DNA of 64,000 nucleotides from Marinomonas rhodophyticola (GCF_026113935.1 NZ_JAPEUL010000012.1:372001-436000), one strand, 5' to 3'; counted from the first letter of the stretch, positions 19,527-28,419 are shown. The notes: generated by a model not told the origin, from the sequence alone. A program made the numbers and translations.

Positions 19527-21114
19527 TTGTTAACGACGGCCAACATCACCATGCAATTTGGTGCAAAACCTCTTTTTGAAAATGTCTCTGTGAAATTTGG
19601 AGAAGGCAAGCGCTACGGCCTTATCGGTGCGAATGGGTGTGGTAAATCCACCTTCATGAAAATCCTTGGCGGCGACTTGGAGCCAAGCTCTGGAAACGTT
19701 TCTAAAGATCCTAATGAACGCCTTGGTAAGTTGAAGCAAGATCAATTTGCTTACGAAGAATATTCGGTTATTGACACCGTCATCATGGGGCACACTGAAC
19801 TTTGGGCGATTAAGTCTGAAAAAGACGCTATTTACGCCAATCCAGAAATGACCGAAGCAGATGGACTTCGTGCCGGTGATTTGGAAGCGGAATTCGCTGA
19901 GATGGATGGTTACACTGCCGATGCTCGTGCTGGAGAGTTGCTTTTAGGTGTCGGTATTCCAACTGAGCAGCATTATGGTTTGATGAGTGAAGTCGCCCCA
20001 GGTTTAAAGTTACGCGTTTTGCTTGCTCAGGCTTTGTTTTCTGATCCAGATATTTTGTTGTTGGACGAGCCAACCAACAACCTAGATATCAATACCATAC
20101 GCTGGTTGGAAGGGGTTTTGGTTGAGCGTAATTGCACCATGATTATTATTTCCCACGATCGTCACTTTTTAAATTCTGTCTGTACGAATATGGCGGATTT
20201 AGATTACGGCGAGTTGCGCCTATTTTCTGGTAACTATGATGAGTACATGACAGCGGCAACTCAGGCTCGTGAGCGTTTGTTGTCTGATAATGCGAAGAAA
20301 AAAGCTCAAATTAGTGAGTTAAAATCTTTCGTAAGTCGATTCTCTGCTAACGCATCAAAGTCAAAGCAAGCCACGTCTCGTGCGAAGCAAATTGACAAAA
20401 TTCAGTTGGAAGAGGTGAAGCCTTCTAGTCGCCAAAGCCCATTTATTCGCTTCGAGCAAGAGAAAAAATTACATCGTATGGCGGTACAAATCGAAAATGT
20501 TGCCAAATCATATGATGAAGAATTGTTTAGTGGTTTAAACATGATGGTTGAGGTGGGTGAGCGTATAGCGGTTATCGGACCAAATGGTATCGGTAAAACC
20601 ACTTTACTAAAATGCTTGGTGGGCGATACTGAGCTAACGAAAGGTCACATAAAGTGGTCTGAAAATGCCAATATTGGTTATTACGCCCAAGATCATCATC
20701 ACGAATTCGAGAAAGATGTGGATTTGATCGAATGGATGTCGCAGTGGATTTCAAGAAGGCGACGATGAACAGGTTATTCGCGGTACCTTAGGGCGTCTTT
20801 TGTTCTCACAAAACGATATTAAAAAGTCTGTAAAGGTCCTGTCTGGTGGTGAACAAGGTCGTATGTTGTTCGGTAAACTGATGCTGCAAAAACCGAACGT
20901 TTTAGTGATGGATGAGCCAACCAATCATATGGACATGGAATCTATTGAGTCTTTAAACTTAGCCCTTGAAAACTACCCAGGTACTTTGATTTTCGTCAGT
21001 CACGACCGTGAGTTTGTTTCGACATTGGCAACGCGGATTGTGGAAGTAACCAGTGCGGGTATTGTCGATTTCCATGGCACGTACGATGAGTACTTGGAAA
21101 AACAGGAAGCGTGA
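19527..21114 (+). CDS. ybiT: ABC-F family ATPase YbiT, frameshifted
   Basis: ABC-F proteins have two ATPase domains in one chain and act on ribosomes rather than in membranes. Domain 1 has [10 protein letters not shown] and [11 protein letters not shown]; domain 2 has [19 protein letters not shown] and [11 protein letters not shown] linker of the YbiT kind lies between. The product aligns closely with E. coli YbiT from recall (joined length about 529). TTG 19527 is preferred as start: GGAAG lies six bases upstream and the product then begins exactly where YbiT does. The frame is lost near 20742-20746 after WMSQW; the next frame gives [16 protein letters not shown]. Confidence 0.92.
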
Positions 21115-21143
21115 AGTAAAGCGTTTCGATCATTTAGATAGAA

Positions 21144-21174
21144 AAAAGGAAGGCTCTTTTGCCTTCCTTTTTTT
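21144..21174 (+). terminator. Rho-independent terminator after ybiT
   Basis: AAAGGAAGGC and GCCTTCCTTT form a perfect stem with a TCTTTT loop, followed by T residues. Confidence 0.85.
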
Positions 21175-21206
21175 AGCCAAGTGGGTGATGCCAAGTGATA
21201 TGCGAT

Positions 21207-22043
21207 TTACTTGCGTCTGTCTTGGTATTTTTCCGCTTCTTGATACTCTAGTATCTCAACCTCATCACCAATATGGATGATGCCTGTATTAAGTGCGATT
21301 AGATTCGTGCCGAATGTAATGCCTTTTCCGTCAAGAAGGCGAAATTTGCCCAGCGTTTTTAATGGTTCACCTTTCGGAATTCTCTCTGCCGTTTGAGGAT
21401 TCAATGTGGTAAAAATACAGCGTACGCAGGGTTTGATGTTTTCAAATTCAACATCGCCAATGCGAATGCGCTTCCAGCTGTCTTCTTCAAATGCTGAGTT
21501 ACCATGAATAACAATATTAGGGCGAAATTGAGCCATCTGAATTTGCTGTGTGCAGGTTCGATTTAATTCCGACAGCGAGGCCTCTGTCGTTAATAGAAAT
21601 GGATACCCATCAGCAAAACCCATTGGTACGTCAGGTCTGCGTTTGGTAAAGCGTTGCGAATGTTCGCCAAAATGCATTAGGTGAACGGATTCGCCTGCTA
21701 TTTTACTAAACCAAGTGTCCGCTTCGTCTGAGGTGCGTTGCGCGTTTACGGTGTCTTCCCAAACAACTATCTCGCTATACTCTTGAGTGTATTTGGTTAA
21801 ATCCAAGATAAGAGGCGTTTGTGTGCTGGGGTGTGAGAGCTGCCAAGAATGATCTGCTAATGCTTTCGCTGTAATTAGTGTTAATTGTGGGTGTGTTCGG
21901 CCTGTAATAAGTTCACCATTTGGTGTCACTAAAGTATAGCGCCGATCTCCACAAAGACCGGCATCATCTACCTGGCTAGACTGCAAAGCAATACCTTGAA
22001 TAGATTTTACTGGATAAATGGCGAGTTCGCTTAGTGAATACAA
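21207..22043 (-). CDS. MOSC domain-containing protein (YcbX-like, without ferredoxin domain)
   Basis: The product has an N-terminal MOSC beta-barrel domain (LAIYPVKSIQG opening) and a MOSC domain with RFRPN-like motif AQFRPNIVI and the conserved Cys in IKPCVRC. The family includes molybdenum cofactor-dependent N-hydroxylated-compound reductases such as YcbX. At 278 residues it lacks the C-terminal 2Fe-2S domain of E. coli YcbX, so an external electron donor would be needed. The start is TTG 22043, with AAGGA eight bases upstream; the nearby ATG is in a closed frame. Confidence 0.85.
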   Translation of the reverse strand: MYSLSELAIYPVKSIQGIALQSSQVDDAGLCGDRRYTLVTPNGELITGRTHPQLTLITAKALADHSWQLSHPSTQTPLILDLTKYTQEYSEIVVWEDTVNAQRTSDEADTWFSKIAGESVHLMHFGEHSQRFTKRRPDVPMGFADGYPFLLTTEASLSELNRTCTQQIQMAQFRPNIVIHGNSAFEEDSWKRIRIGDVEFENIKPCVRCIFTTLNPQTAERIPKGEPLKTLGKFRLLDGKGITFGTNLIALNTGIIHIGDEVEILEYQEAEKYQDRRK

Positions 22044-22111
22044 GGAAACATTCCTTTTAGAGTATGAGGTTAGTATTGCCTAGATTATTGCTTAAGACGA
22101 CGAACATGCCA

Positions 22112-22146
22112 ATAAAAAAGCCCCAGATGTTTTCACTCTGAGGCTC
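22112..22146 (-). terminator. Rho-independent terminator after the decarboxylase gene
   Basis: On the minus strand AGCCTCAGA pairs with TCTGGGGCT (one wobble) and is followed by TTTTTT. Confidence 0.8.
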
Positions 22147-22172
22147 TATGAACTTAATTTTAGTCGACGTTC

Positions 22173-23339
22173 TTACAAGTAGTAAGAAGCCAATGGCGGG
22201 AAGCCATTAAATTCTACAGCACTGTAAGTAGTGGTGTAGGCACCCGTAGAAAGCCAATACATACGATCACCGATAGCCAAATTAAGTGGTAGGCCATATT
22301 TGTAGTTTTCATACATAATGTCAGCACTATCACACGTTGGGCCAGCAATAATAACTTCCTCTAGCTCACCACCTTTTTCAACATGAATTGGGTACTTAAT
22401 AGACTCATCAAGTGTCTCTATTAGGCCTGAGAATTTACCCACATCCGTGAAGACCCAACGGTTTAGTGCCGTGTGGGATTTACGAGAAATCAATACAACT
22501 TCACTCACTAAAATGCCCGCATTTGATATTAAAGAGCGACCAGGCTCTAAAATAATGCGAGGTAGATCTGTACCAAAATCTTCTTCTAAGAAGCGTGTGA
22601 TTTCCTCTGCATAAGTGGCGAGATCATTGGTGCGAGCAATGTAATTTGCTGGGAAACCGCCCCCCATATTGATCATCTCAAGCACTATGCCGTCTTCTTC
22701 TTTAAGACGCTCAAATATCACTTTGACGCTGGCAATCGCTGCATCCCATGCGCCGATATCACGTTGCTGAGAACCAACATGGAAAGAAATACCGTATGGA
22801 ATCAATCCTAGCTCTTTTGCAAGAACAAGAAGGTCCATTGCCATGTCTGGACGGCAGCCAAATTTACGAGAAAGCGGCCAGTCAGCTGTCACTGTGCCTT
22901 CTGTTAAAATACGAACATATACACGAGATCCTGGAGCAGCCTTTGCTATATTGCGCAAATCTGCTTCTGAATCAGTGGCAAACATGCGCACACCTTTTTC
23001 ATAAAAATAGCGAACGTCTTTCGCCTTTTTAATGGTGTTGCCATAGCTCACTCTATCAGGGGAAACGCCGCCAATGGCCATTAGTTTGTCAAGCTCATAG
23101 CGTGATGCCACATCAAAATTGGAGCCGCGGTCGCGAAGCAACGTTAGAATTTCTGGTGCTGGGTTGGCTTTAATAGCGTAAAAAATATCCGCAACTGGGA
23201 AACCTGTTGTTAATTCCGTGTAGGCTTCGTCGATAATTTCTGTATCGATAACAACGAAAGGGGTGTCTTTAGTTTCTGCAAACGCTTTAAAACGGGCAAA
23301 ACGCTCTGGAGTGTAAAATGAGTTGACATCAATAGTCAT
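22173..23339 (-). CDS. Ornithine/lysine decarboxylase, fold-type III PLP
   Basis: The enzyme belongs to the alanine racemase-fold decarboxylases that make putrescine or cadaverine. The PLP-binding Lys is in FYAIKANP, followed by SFHVGSQQ, NMGGGFP, ILEPGRSL and the active-site Cys motif GPTCDSADIMYEN. At 388 residues it is like the bifunctional lysine/ornithine decarboxylases of Vibrio. Substrate choice cannot be read from sequence. ATG 23339 has AAGGAG upstream. It has its own promoter about 170 bp upstream and a leader with a terminator-like hairpin, which suggests control by attenuation. It may supply putrescine, but the spermidine synthase-like gene at 1-535 is far away. Confidence 0.9.
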   Translation of the reverse strand: MTIDVNSFYTPERFARFKAFAETKDTPFVVIDTEIIDEAYTELTTGFPVADIFYAIKANPAPEILTLLRDRGSNFDVASRYELDKLMAIGGVSPDRVSYGNTIKKAKDVRYFYEKGVRMFATDSEADLRNIAKAAPGSRVYVRILTEGTVTADWPLSRKFGCRPDMAMDLLVLAKELGLIPYGISFHVGSQQRDIGAWDAAIASVKVIFERLKEEDGIVLEMINMGGGFPANYIARTNDLATYAEEITRFLEEDFGTDLPRIILEPGRSLISNAGILVSEVVLISRKSHTALNRWVFTDVGKFSGLIETLDESIKYPIHVEKGGELEEVIIAGPTCDSADIMYENYKYGLPLNLAIGDRMYWLSTGAYTTTYSAVEFNGFPPLASYYL

Positions 23340-23379
23340 GGGCTGGAAGCTCCTTAATTATGCAAAACATAAACCGATT

Positions 23380-23401
23380 AAAAAAAGTAAACGTCTTTAC
23401 T
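23380..23401 (-). terminator. Terminator-like hairpin in the leader of the decarboxylase gene
   Basis: On the minus strand AGTAAA-GACG-TTTACT is followed by seven T residues. It lies about 45 nt before the start codon of the decarboxylase gene and about 110 nt after the predicted promoter. The stem is short and AT-rich, so it would be a weak terminator that an upstream RNA fold could control. Confidence 0.45.
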
Positions 23402-23506
23402 CTATCACGTCCTACTTATGGCTGTTACTTATCCGGCTCTATGGCCTTAAGCGACTAGCGCAGCAGTTGAAGCGGTGCGGATTATGTTCAGCAATGACGC
23501 GGGCGA

Positions 23507-23535
23507 AATTTAAGACGCAAGGCGCCTTTGGTCAA
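23507..23535 (-). promoter_or_regulatory. Sigma-70 type promoter of the decarboxylase gene
   Basis: On the minus strand TTGACC (plus 23530-23535) and TAAATT (plus 23507-23512) are separated by exactly 17 bases. Transcription would start near 23500, giving a leader of about 160 nt. The leader contains two GCCATA copies and the hairpin at 23380-23401. Confidence 0.55.
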
Positions 23536-23605
23536 GTATTTTTTCATATTTTAGGGCAAAAAAAGCGACCTAGGGCGTCTCCTTTTTATTTCAGCAATGT
23601 TTTCT

Positions 23606-24025
23606 TTACATTTTCACTGCACGGGGTTGGATGTGATGCACAGCACTGCCAACGATTAATGCAATAACAAAATAAATGCCTTCGCTTGGGTTGTTGACTA
23701 AGGCGGTTAATCCTGGCCCTGGACAATAGCCACTAATGCCCCAGCCAATTCCAAAGAGCGCCGAGCCAATGATTAATTTTGAATCAATCTGTCTTAAAGT
23801 CGGTACTTGCCATTTACTGGCAATAAAGGGCACTAAGCGTTTACCTTTGAGAAGGTAACCAATCATGCCGACTGCAATAGCGCTTGCCATGACAATAATT
23901 AGAGAAGGATTCCAATTTCCAAAGACATCTAAGAAACCCAAAACAACAGCAGGGTTTGTCATCTCAGAAAACGCTAACCCGAGGCCAAACAATAAACCGC
24001 AGATAAAGGTGATAATGGCGTACAT
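23606..24025 (-). CDS. YeeE/YedE family sulfur-transport protein, second half-size subunit
   Basis: This is a membrane protein of 139 residues with about four hydrophobic helices, from the YeeE/YedE (DUF395) family, which includes thiosulfate importer TsuA. The family Cys motif appears as GWGISGYCPGPGLTAL. It is half the size of TsuA and partners the gene just upstream, as in the PmpA/PmpB-type pairs. ATG 24025 follows TAGGAGA. The two genes are 10 bp apart. Confidence 0.85.
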   Translation of the reverse strand: MYAIITFICGLLFGLGLAFSEMTNPAVVLGFLDVFGNWNPSLIIVMASAIAVGMIGYLLKGKRLVPFIASKWQVPTLRQIDSKLIIGSALFGIGWGISGYCPGPGLTALVNNPSEGIYFVIALIVGSAVHHIQPRAVKM

Positions 24026-24035
24026 GATTATTCTC

Positions 24036-24434
24036 CTAATTAAGAATGCTGACGGTAATGATGGCAGTAGTCATAAAAACTAAGGTGGCAACGACAGAAC
24101 GAGGCGAAAGTCTGGAGATGCCACACACGCCATGTCCACTCGTGCATCCACTTCCTAGTCGTGTTCCATAGCCGACCAAGAGTCCAGAAATGATTAAAAT
24201 AAGTGGGCTTCTCGTTTCGGGAAACGCCACGGTTTGCTCAGTGAATACACCATATGCACTGCCGCCTATGATAAGCCCTACAATAAATAGAAACGGTAAA
24301 AATCGCTCCTTACTAAAAAGTAATTGAGATAATATCCCGCTAATGCCAATGACTTTACCAAGGCTTAGGAGGTAAATGACTGTTGTGATGCCTATCAATA
24401 AGCCGCCCACTAATGGGTTAAAAATCATGTCCAT
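24036..24434 (-). CDS. YeeE/YedE family sulfur-transport protein, first half-size subunit
   Basis: The 132-residue membrane protein has the characteristic motif GSGCTSGHGVCGIS followed by RLSPRS, where the Cys residues are thought to bind or relay sulfur species. About four membrane helices. The start is ATG 24434 with GAGGA upstream. It leads a two-gene operon with the gene ending at 23606. An inverted repeat of the type bound by sulfur-responsive ArsR-family repressors lies just upstream. Confidence 0.87.
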   Translation of the reverse strand: MDMIFNPLVGGLLIGITTVIYLLSLGKVIGISGILSQLLFSKERFLPFLFIVGLIIGGSAYGVFTEQTVAFPETRSPLILIISGLLVGYGTRLGSGCTSGHGVCGISRLSPRSVVATLVFMTTAIITVSILN

Positions 24435-24454
24435 CGTTAAATCCTCAAATTAAT

Positions 24455-24470
24455 ATTAGACTATTCTAAT
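24455..24470. promoter_or_regulatory. ATTAGA-N4-TCTAAT palindrome, possible BigR/SqrR-type operator
   Basis: A perfect 6-bp inverted repeat (ATTAGA, CTAT, TCTAAT) lies 21 bp upstream of the YeeE/YedE pair in AT-rich DNA. BigR-type ArsR repressors that sense reactive sulfur bind ATTAG/CTAAT palindromes near such genes. The regulator gene itself is not in the window, so assignment is inference. Confidence 0.4.
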
Positions 24471-24650
24471 TTATATTTATGAGCAATGTCTAATGTATTG
24501 TGTAGCATATTGTTAAATGTTTATTGCGTTAAAAGTGCATGCTACCCCAGCATTGCTCTATGTGGTGCTTTAAATTGCACTGTCTTTACCCATTGCTTAG
24601 CGGATATTCGCCAGTGTGCATTGTATTCTTAATAAAATTTGGAGTTTGTC

Positions 24651-25118
24651 ATGAATCGTTTATGGTTAGGGGCTTGTTTAGAGAAAGCGGATTACGTCTT
24701 CCTCCTGCCCAACGTTCCGATTTTGCCTAGTGCGCCATTGGATCCTTCTTTTTTAGAGCGACCGAACGCAGCTATTTTAATTGAACTAAACGGTAATCAT
24801 TGGCGTAAAATATTGACCATCATGGCGAAGCTTACAGCACCTGACTACCACTCATGGAAAACGTTTCGGGATGATCAGCTGTTTGACAAGGTTGGAATGG
24901 TTTTTTCTTGTGATCAGCTTGATCACTATAAGGGGACTGTTTTTATTGTTGGGAATACGTTTCGAAGCGCATGGCCAGTGGACGACCGTGCCCAATCCAT
25001 GGGTTATTCACACCATGCTTATGTGCATTTTCCCTATGTTTGGTGTCCTTATCTAGATTATCGACAGTTTCCGAATGTTCTAATCGAAGCTCTGCGTGAG
25101 CATATTTTGGAGAGATAA
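24651..25118 (+). CDS. Uncharacterised protein upstream of terB-like gene
   Basis: I do not recognise a named family with confidence. The 155-residue product is soluble, with aromatic-rich patches (HAYVHFPYVWCPYLDYRQFP) and a DDRAQSMGYSHHAYVH stretch; one Cys occurs in the first ten residues but there is no signal peptide. GGAG lies seven bases before ATG 24651. The stop codon overlaps the ATG of the TerB-like gene (TAATG), so the two are translated together and probably work together. Confidence 0.65.
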   Translation: MNRLWLGACLEKADYVFLLPNVPILPSAPLDPSFLERPNAAILIELNGNHWRKILTIMAKLTAPDYHSWKTFRDDQLFDKVGMVFSCDQLDHYKGTVFIVGNTFRSAWPVDDRAQSMGYSHHAYVHFPYVWCPYLDYRQFPNVLIEALREHILER

Positions 25119-25561
25119 TGTTTAAAGTATTAAAAAATCATTTTAGCCTTCCTGTTGAACAGGGAGAACAAATATCCTATCAAAAGGCTGTGGCTGCATT
25201 ATTGATGGAAGTCATGCTCGCGGATCATCATGTTAGTGAGAAAGAAGAGAGTCAAGTGAAACGGCTTTTGCGCGATGTCAGTGAGCTGGGCGATGATGTG
25301 GATATACTTTTTGAAGAAGCCCGCGCGGGCGTTGAGGAAGCGAATGATCTGTATCAGTTTACTAAGGTCATCAATGAAACGGCAACACTAGAGCAAAAAA
25401 TGTCATTGCTGAGAGGGTTGTGGTATGTGGCATTGGCTGATGGCAATATTGATGCTCATGAAGACCACCGCATCAGGAGAATAAGTGAGCTCTTGTTTAT
25501 GCCTCATTCAGAATTTATTCAGGCAAAGCTCTTTGTGCAAAATGAGATCCAAACTTCTTAA
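25118..25561 (+). CDS. TerB/DjlA-type helical domain protein
   Basis: The 147-residue protein is a TerB-like all-helical domain. It has the two acidic helix-end motifs of the family: MLADHHVSEKEESQVKRLL early and ALADGNIDAHEDHRIRRI late, both of the AxxDGxxxxxE type that binds metal in TerB. Despite the name, many members have nothing to do with tellurite resistance. It is translationally coupled to the uncharacterised gene before it and ends in a terminator. Confidence 0.85.
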   Translation: MFKVLKNHFSLPVEQGEQISYQKAVAALLMEVMLADHHVSEKEESQVKRLLRDVSELGDDVDILFEEARAGVEEANDLYQFTKVINETATLEQKMSLLRGLWYVALADGNIDAHEDHRIRRISELLFMPHSEFIQAKLFVQNEIQTS

Positions 25562-25563
25562 TA

Positions 25564-25592
25564 AAAAAACGCGGCACAGGCCGCGTTTTTTT
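25564..25592 (+). terminator. Rho-independent terminator after terB-like gene
   Basis: AAACGCGGC-ACAG-GCCGCGTTT with a following T tract. The preceding A run means it could also serve the convergent sodB gene. Confidence 0.88.
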
Positions 25593-25629
25593 GACTGGTC
25601 TAACACTATTTTCAAATCAGAAAATAGGT

Positions 25630-26215
25630 TTAAGCTGCGAAGTTCGCTGCCGCGAATTCCCAGTTAGCAAGTGCCCAAAAACCTTTTAGGTAGTCAGGAC
25701 GAACATTGCGGTAATCAATGTAGTAAGCATGTTCCCACAAATCGACAGTAATGATCGCTGTTTGACCACTTGTCATTGGTGTTGCAGCATTACTTGTATT
25801 AACGATGTCTAGAGAACCGTCAGCATTTTTTAACCAACCAAGTCCAGCTAGAACCAAAGTTGTTTACTGCTTTGTCATCAAAAGCCGCTTGGAACTTTTC
25901 GAAAGAAGCCCCACTTTGCATTGATAGCATCAGCAAGAGCGCCAGTCGGTTCACCACCACCATTTGGGCTTAAGCTGTTCCAAAAGAAAGTATGGTTCCA
26001 GATTTGAGCGGCATTGTTGAAAACAGGCCCGCAGGAGCAGATACAATGATCTCTTCAAGCGTTTTGTTTTCGTATTCAGACCCGGGAAGCAAACCATTCA
26101 ATTTAACAACATAAGTGTTGTGGTGTTTACCGTGGTGATACTCAAGTGTCTCAACCGACATGTGAGGCTCTAGTGCGTCTTTAGCATAAGGAAGAGCGGG
26201 TAATTCAAAAGCCAT
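25630..26215 (-). CDS. sodB: Iron superoxide dismutase, frameshifted three times
   Basis: The enzyme converts superoxide to oxygen and hydrogen peroxide in the cytosol. The N-terminus is typical ([18 protein letters not shown]), with metal ligand His in LEYHHGKHH. After a frame change the sequence gives [17 protein letters not shown] (second His), and the C-terminal [13 protein letters not shown] gives the Asp and His ligands. Joined length is about 194 residues, the usual size. Frame changes lie near 26026-26030, 25902-25907 and in the T run at 25826-25831. Three indels in one conserved small gene point to poor sequence here. AAGGAG precedes ATG 26215. Confidence 0.9.
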
Positions 26216-26247
26216 TTCAATTCTCCTTGCTTTTTATTAACGAAAAA

Positions 26248-26279
26248 TGCTTGTTATCAAGCAGTTAATGGTGATTATA
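26248..26279 (-). promoter_or_regulatory. sodB -10 element and 5' hairpin
   Basis: On the minus strand TATAAT (plus 26274-26279) is followed about 10 bases later by TGCTTG-ATAA-CAAGCA and then TTTTT. The predicted transcript would begin almost directly with this hairpin. The -35 region is weak. The hairpin could protect the 5' end or act as an early pause site. Confidence 0.4.
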
Positions 26280-26372
26280 TAGTAGCACCGAACAACTTAA
26301 GATAATATTATTTAGGTTTGTTCTAGAGAAATTTTCCATAATTCCTGTTAATAGCGACTATATAAGATATCC

Positions 26373-27270
26373 ATGCGAAGAGACGATGATGTTGAGATCC
26401 CAAGCCTGACTCTGGATCAAGATGAAGTCAGCGAAAGAAGGCCGGTACTGGCGTACCTAAAGGTTCTTCAGCCCCAACCCCAGCAAGACCGGCTCATGCC
26501 CCGATTGTGGTGCACAAAAAGCAAAGTCTTGCTGGCATATATTTTTATTAATACTTTTGCTTTTGGTCTCTGGCGGAGCCGGTTATTGGTTGTGGCAGCA
26601 AAATACACAGCTTAAAAATGAGCTTTATGGTGCTAAAAGCGAAATACAAAATCTTGATCATCAGCTTCTTGCTGCCGATGTTTCTGCCAATAAACAAGGT
26701 GAGACGTTGGAAGAGACATTGAAGAATCATGACAGTGAGATTCGTAAATTATGGGGCGTTGCCTACGACACCAACCGCCAAGCGATTGCTGCTAATACAG
26801 CGGCCATTGATGATTTACAGAAAAAGCTATCAACCATGCGTGATGATATGTCAACTCAATCCAAGCTTATCGCGGTTCAGGCTGATGCATTTAATGAAGT
26901 GGAGGCAGGGTACAATAAACTGGTTCCCTCAGTTGCAACGATTGATGATGCTGTTAAAGCATTGGCAACAAAGCAAGAGAGTCAGACTAAGCTTATCACA
27001 GCTCAAGTAGGGCAGAATCAAGCTCAGCAGCTTAGTCTTGATCAGATTCTGCAAGATTTGAGCTCACTGCAGAAAAAAGTGGATACCCTTGATAAGCAAA
27101 CGGCTGATACAAGCGTTTCAGATATGGTCAGTATCCAACAAACGCTAACGAAGCACCAAGATGCAATCAATTCAAGTGATGCATTTAGAACACAAGTGAA
27201 TGCTGAAATCATTCGTCTGCGTAAGCAAATTAACCAACTTATGCTAGAGCAACAACTCAGTAGTCAGTAA
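26373..27270 (+). CDS. Single-pass membrane coiled-coil protein, frameshifted
   Basis: I do not recognise the family. The joined product is about 298 residues: a soluble acidic N-terminus (DDDVEIPSLTLDQDEVSE), a Pro/Ala-rich linker, one membrane helix (LLILLLLVSGGAGYWLW), and about 220 residues of coiled coil rich in Gln, Lys and Leu. The layout predicts an inner-membrane anchor with the coil in the periplasm. Frames change near 26437-26442 and 26540-26548. The ATG at 26373 has no clear ribosome-binding site, so the true start is uncertain. It is divergent from sodB. Confidence 0.6.
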
Positions 27271-27284
27271 TGATACCGTGTGTT

Positions 27285-27314
27285 TAAAAAAGGCCGATTT
27301 ATCGGCCTTTTTTT
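27285..27314 (+). terminator. Rho-independent terminator
   Basis: AAAAGGCCGAT-TT-ATCGGCCTTTT hairpin followed by T residues, directly after the membrane coiled-coil gene. Confidence 0.88.
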
Positions 27315-27495
27315 ATGTTCGAAGTGCTGTATTTGTTGTTATTTTGAGGATTAATAGTTGTTCCCTTAGAGGTTCTCCTTATAAAGCTTTTTTAATATGC
27401 ATATGCCACTAAAGTCTATATGAGATGCTTTTTATAACCTAAAGGCATGTTATAGTTCAAAAAATGCTGAAGCCTGACAACAGAGATGGGAAATT

Positions 27496-28401
27496 ATGAC
27501 AGAGGCAAGACTGACTCACTTAAAACAGCTAGAAGCGGAAAGTATTCATATTATCCGTGAAGTAGCGGCAGAATTTGATAATCCAGTGATGCTGTATTCA
27601 ATTGGTAAAGACTCGGCCGTGATGCTGCATCTTGCCATGAAAGCGTTTTATCCTGGTAAACCACCGTTTCCATTGATGCATGTGGATACCGGATGGAAGT
27701 TTAAAGAAATGATCACCTTCCGTGATGAAATGGTTTCTAAGCTTGGTTTAGAGCTTATTGTGCATCAGAACCAAGAGGGTATAGAGCAAGGTATCGGGCC
27801 ATTTACGCATGGTAGCTCTAAACATACGGATGTCATGAAGACTCAAGCATTAAAGCAAGCGTTAAACAAATATGGGTTTGATGCGGCTTTTGGTGGCGCT
27901 CGTCGGGACGAAGAAAAATCACGCGCTAAAGAGCGTGTGTACTCTTTTCGTGATAAACAGCATCGTTGGGACCCGAAAAACCAACGTCCTGAGTTATGGA
28001 ATATCTACAACGGTAAAGTAAACAAAGGCGAGAGCATTCGAGTTTTCCCATTATCCAACTGGACGGAACTTGATATTTGGCAATATATCTACTTGGAAAG
28101 CATTCCAATTGTGCCACTTTATTTCTCTGCGAAGCGTCCGGTAGTAGAGCGTGACGGTACTTTAATCATGGTAGATGATGAACGTATGCCGTTAAACGGT
28201 GAGGTGCCCGAAATGAAGTCGGTTCGCTTCCGTACATTGGGCTGCTACCCATTAACCGGTGCTGTTGAGTCTGAAGCGGCTTCTTTGCCTGAGATTATTC
28301 AGGAAATGTTGCTGACAAAAAGTTCAGAGCGTCAAGGGCGAATGATTGACCATGATTCATCTGGATCAATGGAAGAGAAGAAGAAACAAGGCTATTTCTA
28401 A
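27496..28401 (+). CDS. cysD: Sulfate adenylyltransferase subunit 2
   Basis: CysD is the catalytic subunit of ATP sulfurylase, which activates sulfate to adenosine 5'-phosphosulfate. The PP-loop motif reads [29 protein letters not shown] and the C-terminal [21 protein letters not shown]-type ending are family signatures. Its 301 residues are the normal length. cysN follows after 18 bp. The 225-bp upstream gap is AT-rich with a TATAGT -10 candidate near 27452; a CysB site could be present but is not clear by eye. Confidence 0.96.
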   Translation: MTEARLTHLKQLEAESIHIIREVAAEFDNPVMLYSIGKDSAVMLHLAMKAFYPGKPPFPLMHVDTGWKFKEMITFRDEMVSKLGLELIVHQNQEGIEQGIGPFTHGSSKHTDVMKTQALKQALNKYGFDAAFGGARRDEEKSRAKERVYSFRDKQHRWDPKNQRPELWNIYNGKVNKGESIRVFPLSNWTELDIWQYIYLESIPIVPLYFSAKRPVVERDGTLIMVDDERMPLNGEVPEMKSVRFRTLGCYPLTGAVESEAASLPEIIQEMLLTKSSERQGRMIDHDSSGSMEEKKKQGYF

Positions 28402-28419
28402 GTTTGGAGTAAAGAAAGA

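Noticed and set aside
23463-23522. Short frame (about 19 residues) before the decarboxylase as a leader peptide
   Set aside because: It lacks a ribosome-binding site and overlaps the predicted promoter, so its start would not be transcribed.
23323-23667. 114-residue open frame on the plus strand
   Set aside because: It overlaps the decarboxylase start and the YeeE/YedE end on the other strand, has odd composition and no family resemblance.
25118-25561. Tellurite resistance operon
   Set aside because: Only one TerB-like domain gene is present, with no terC, terD or related genes nearby.
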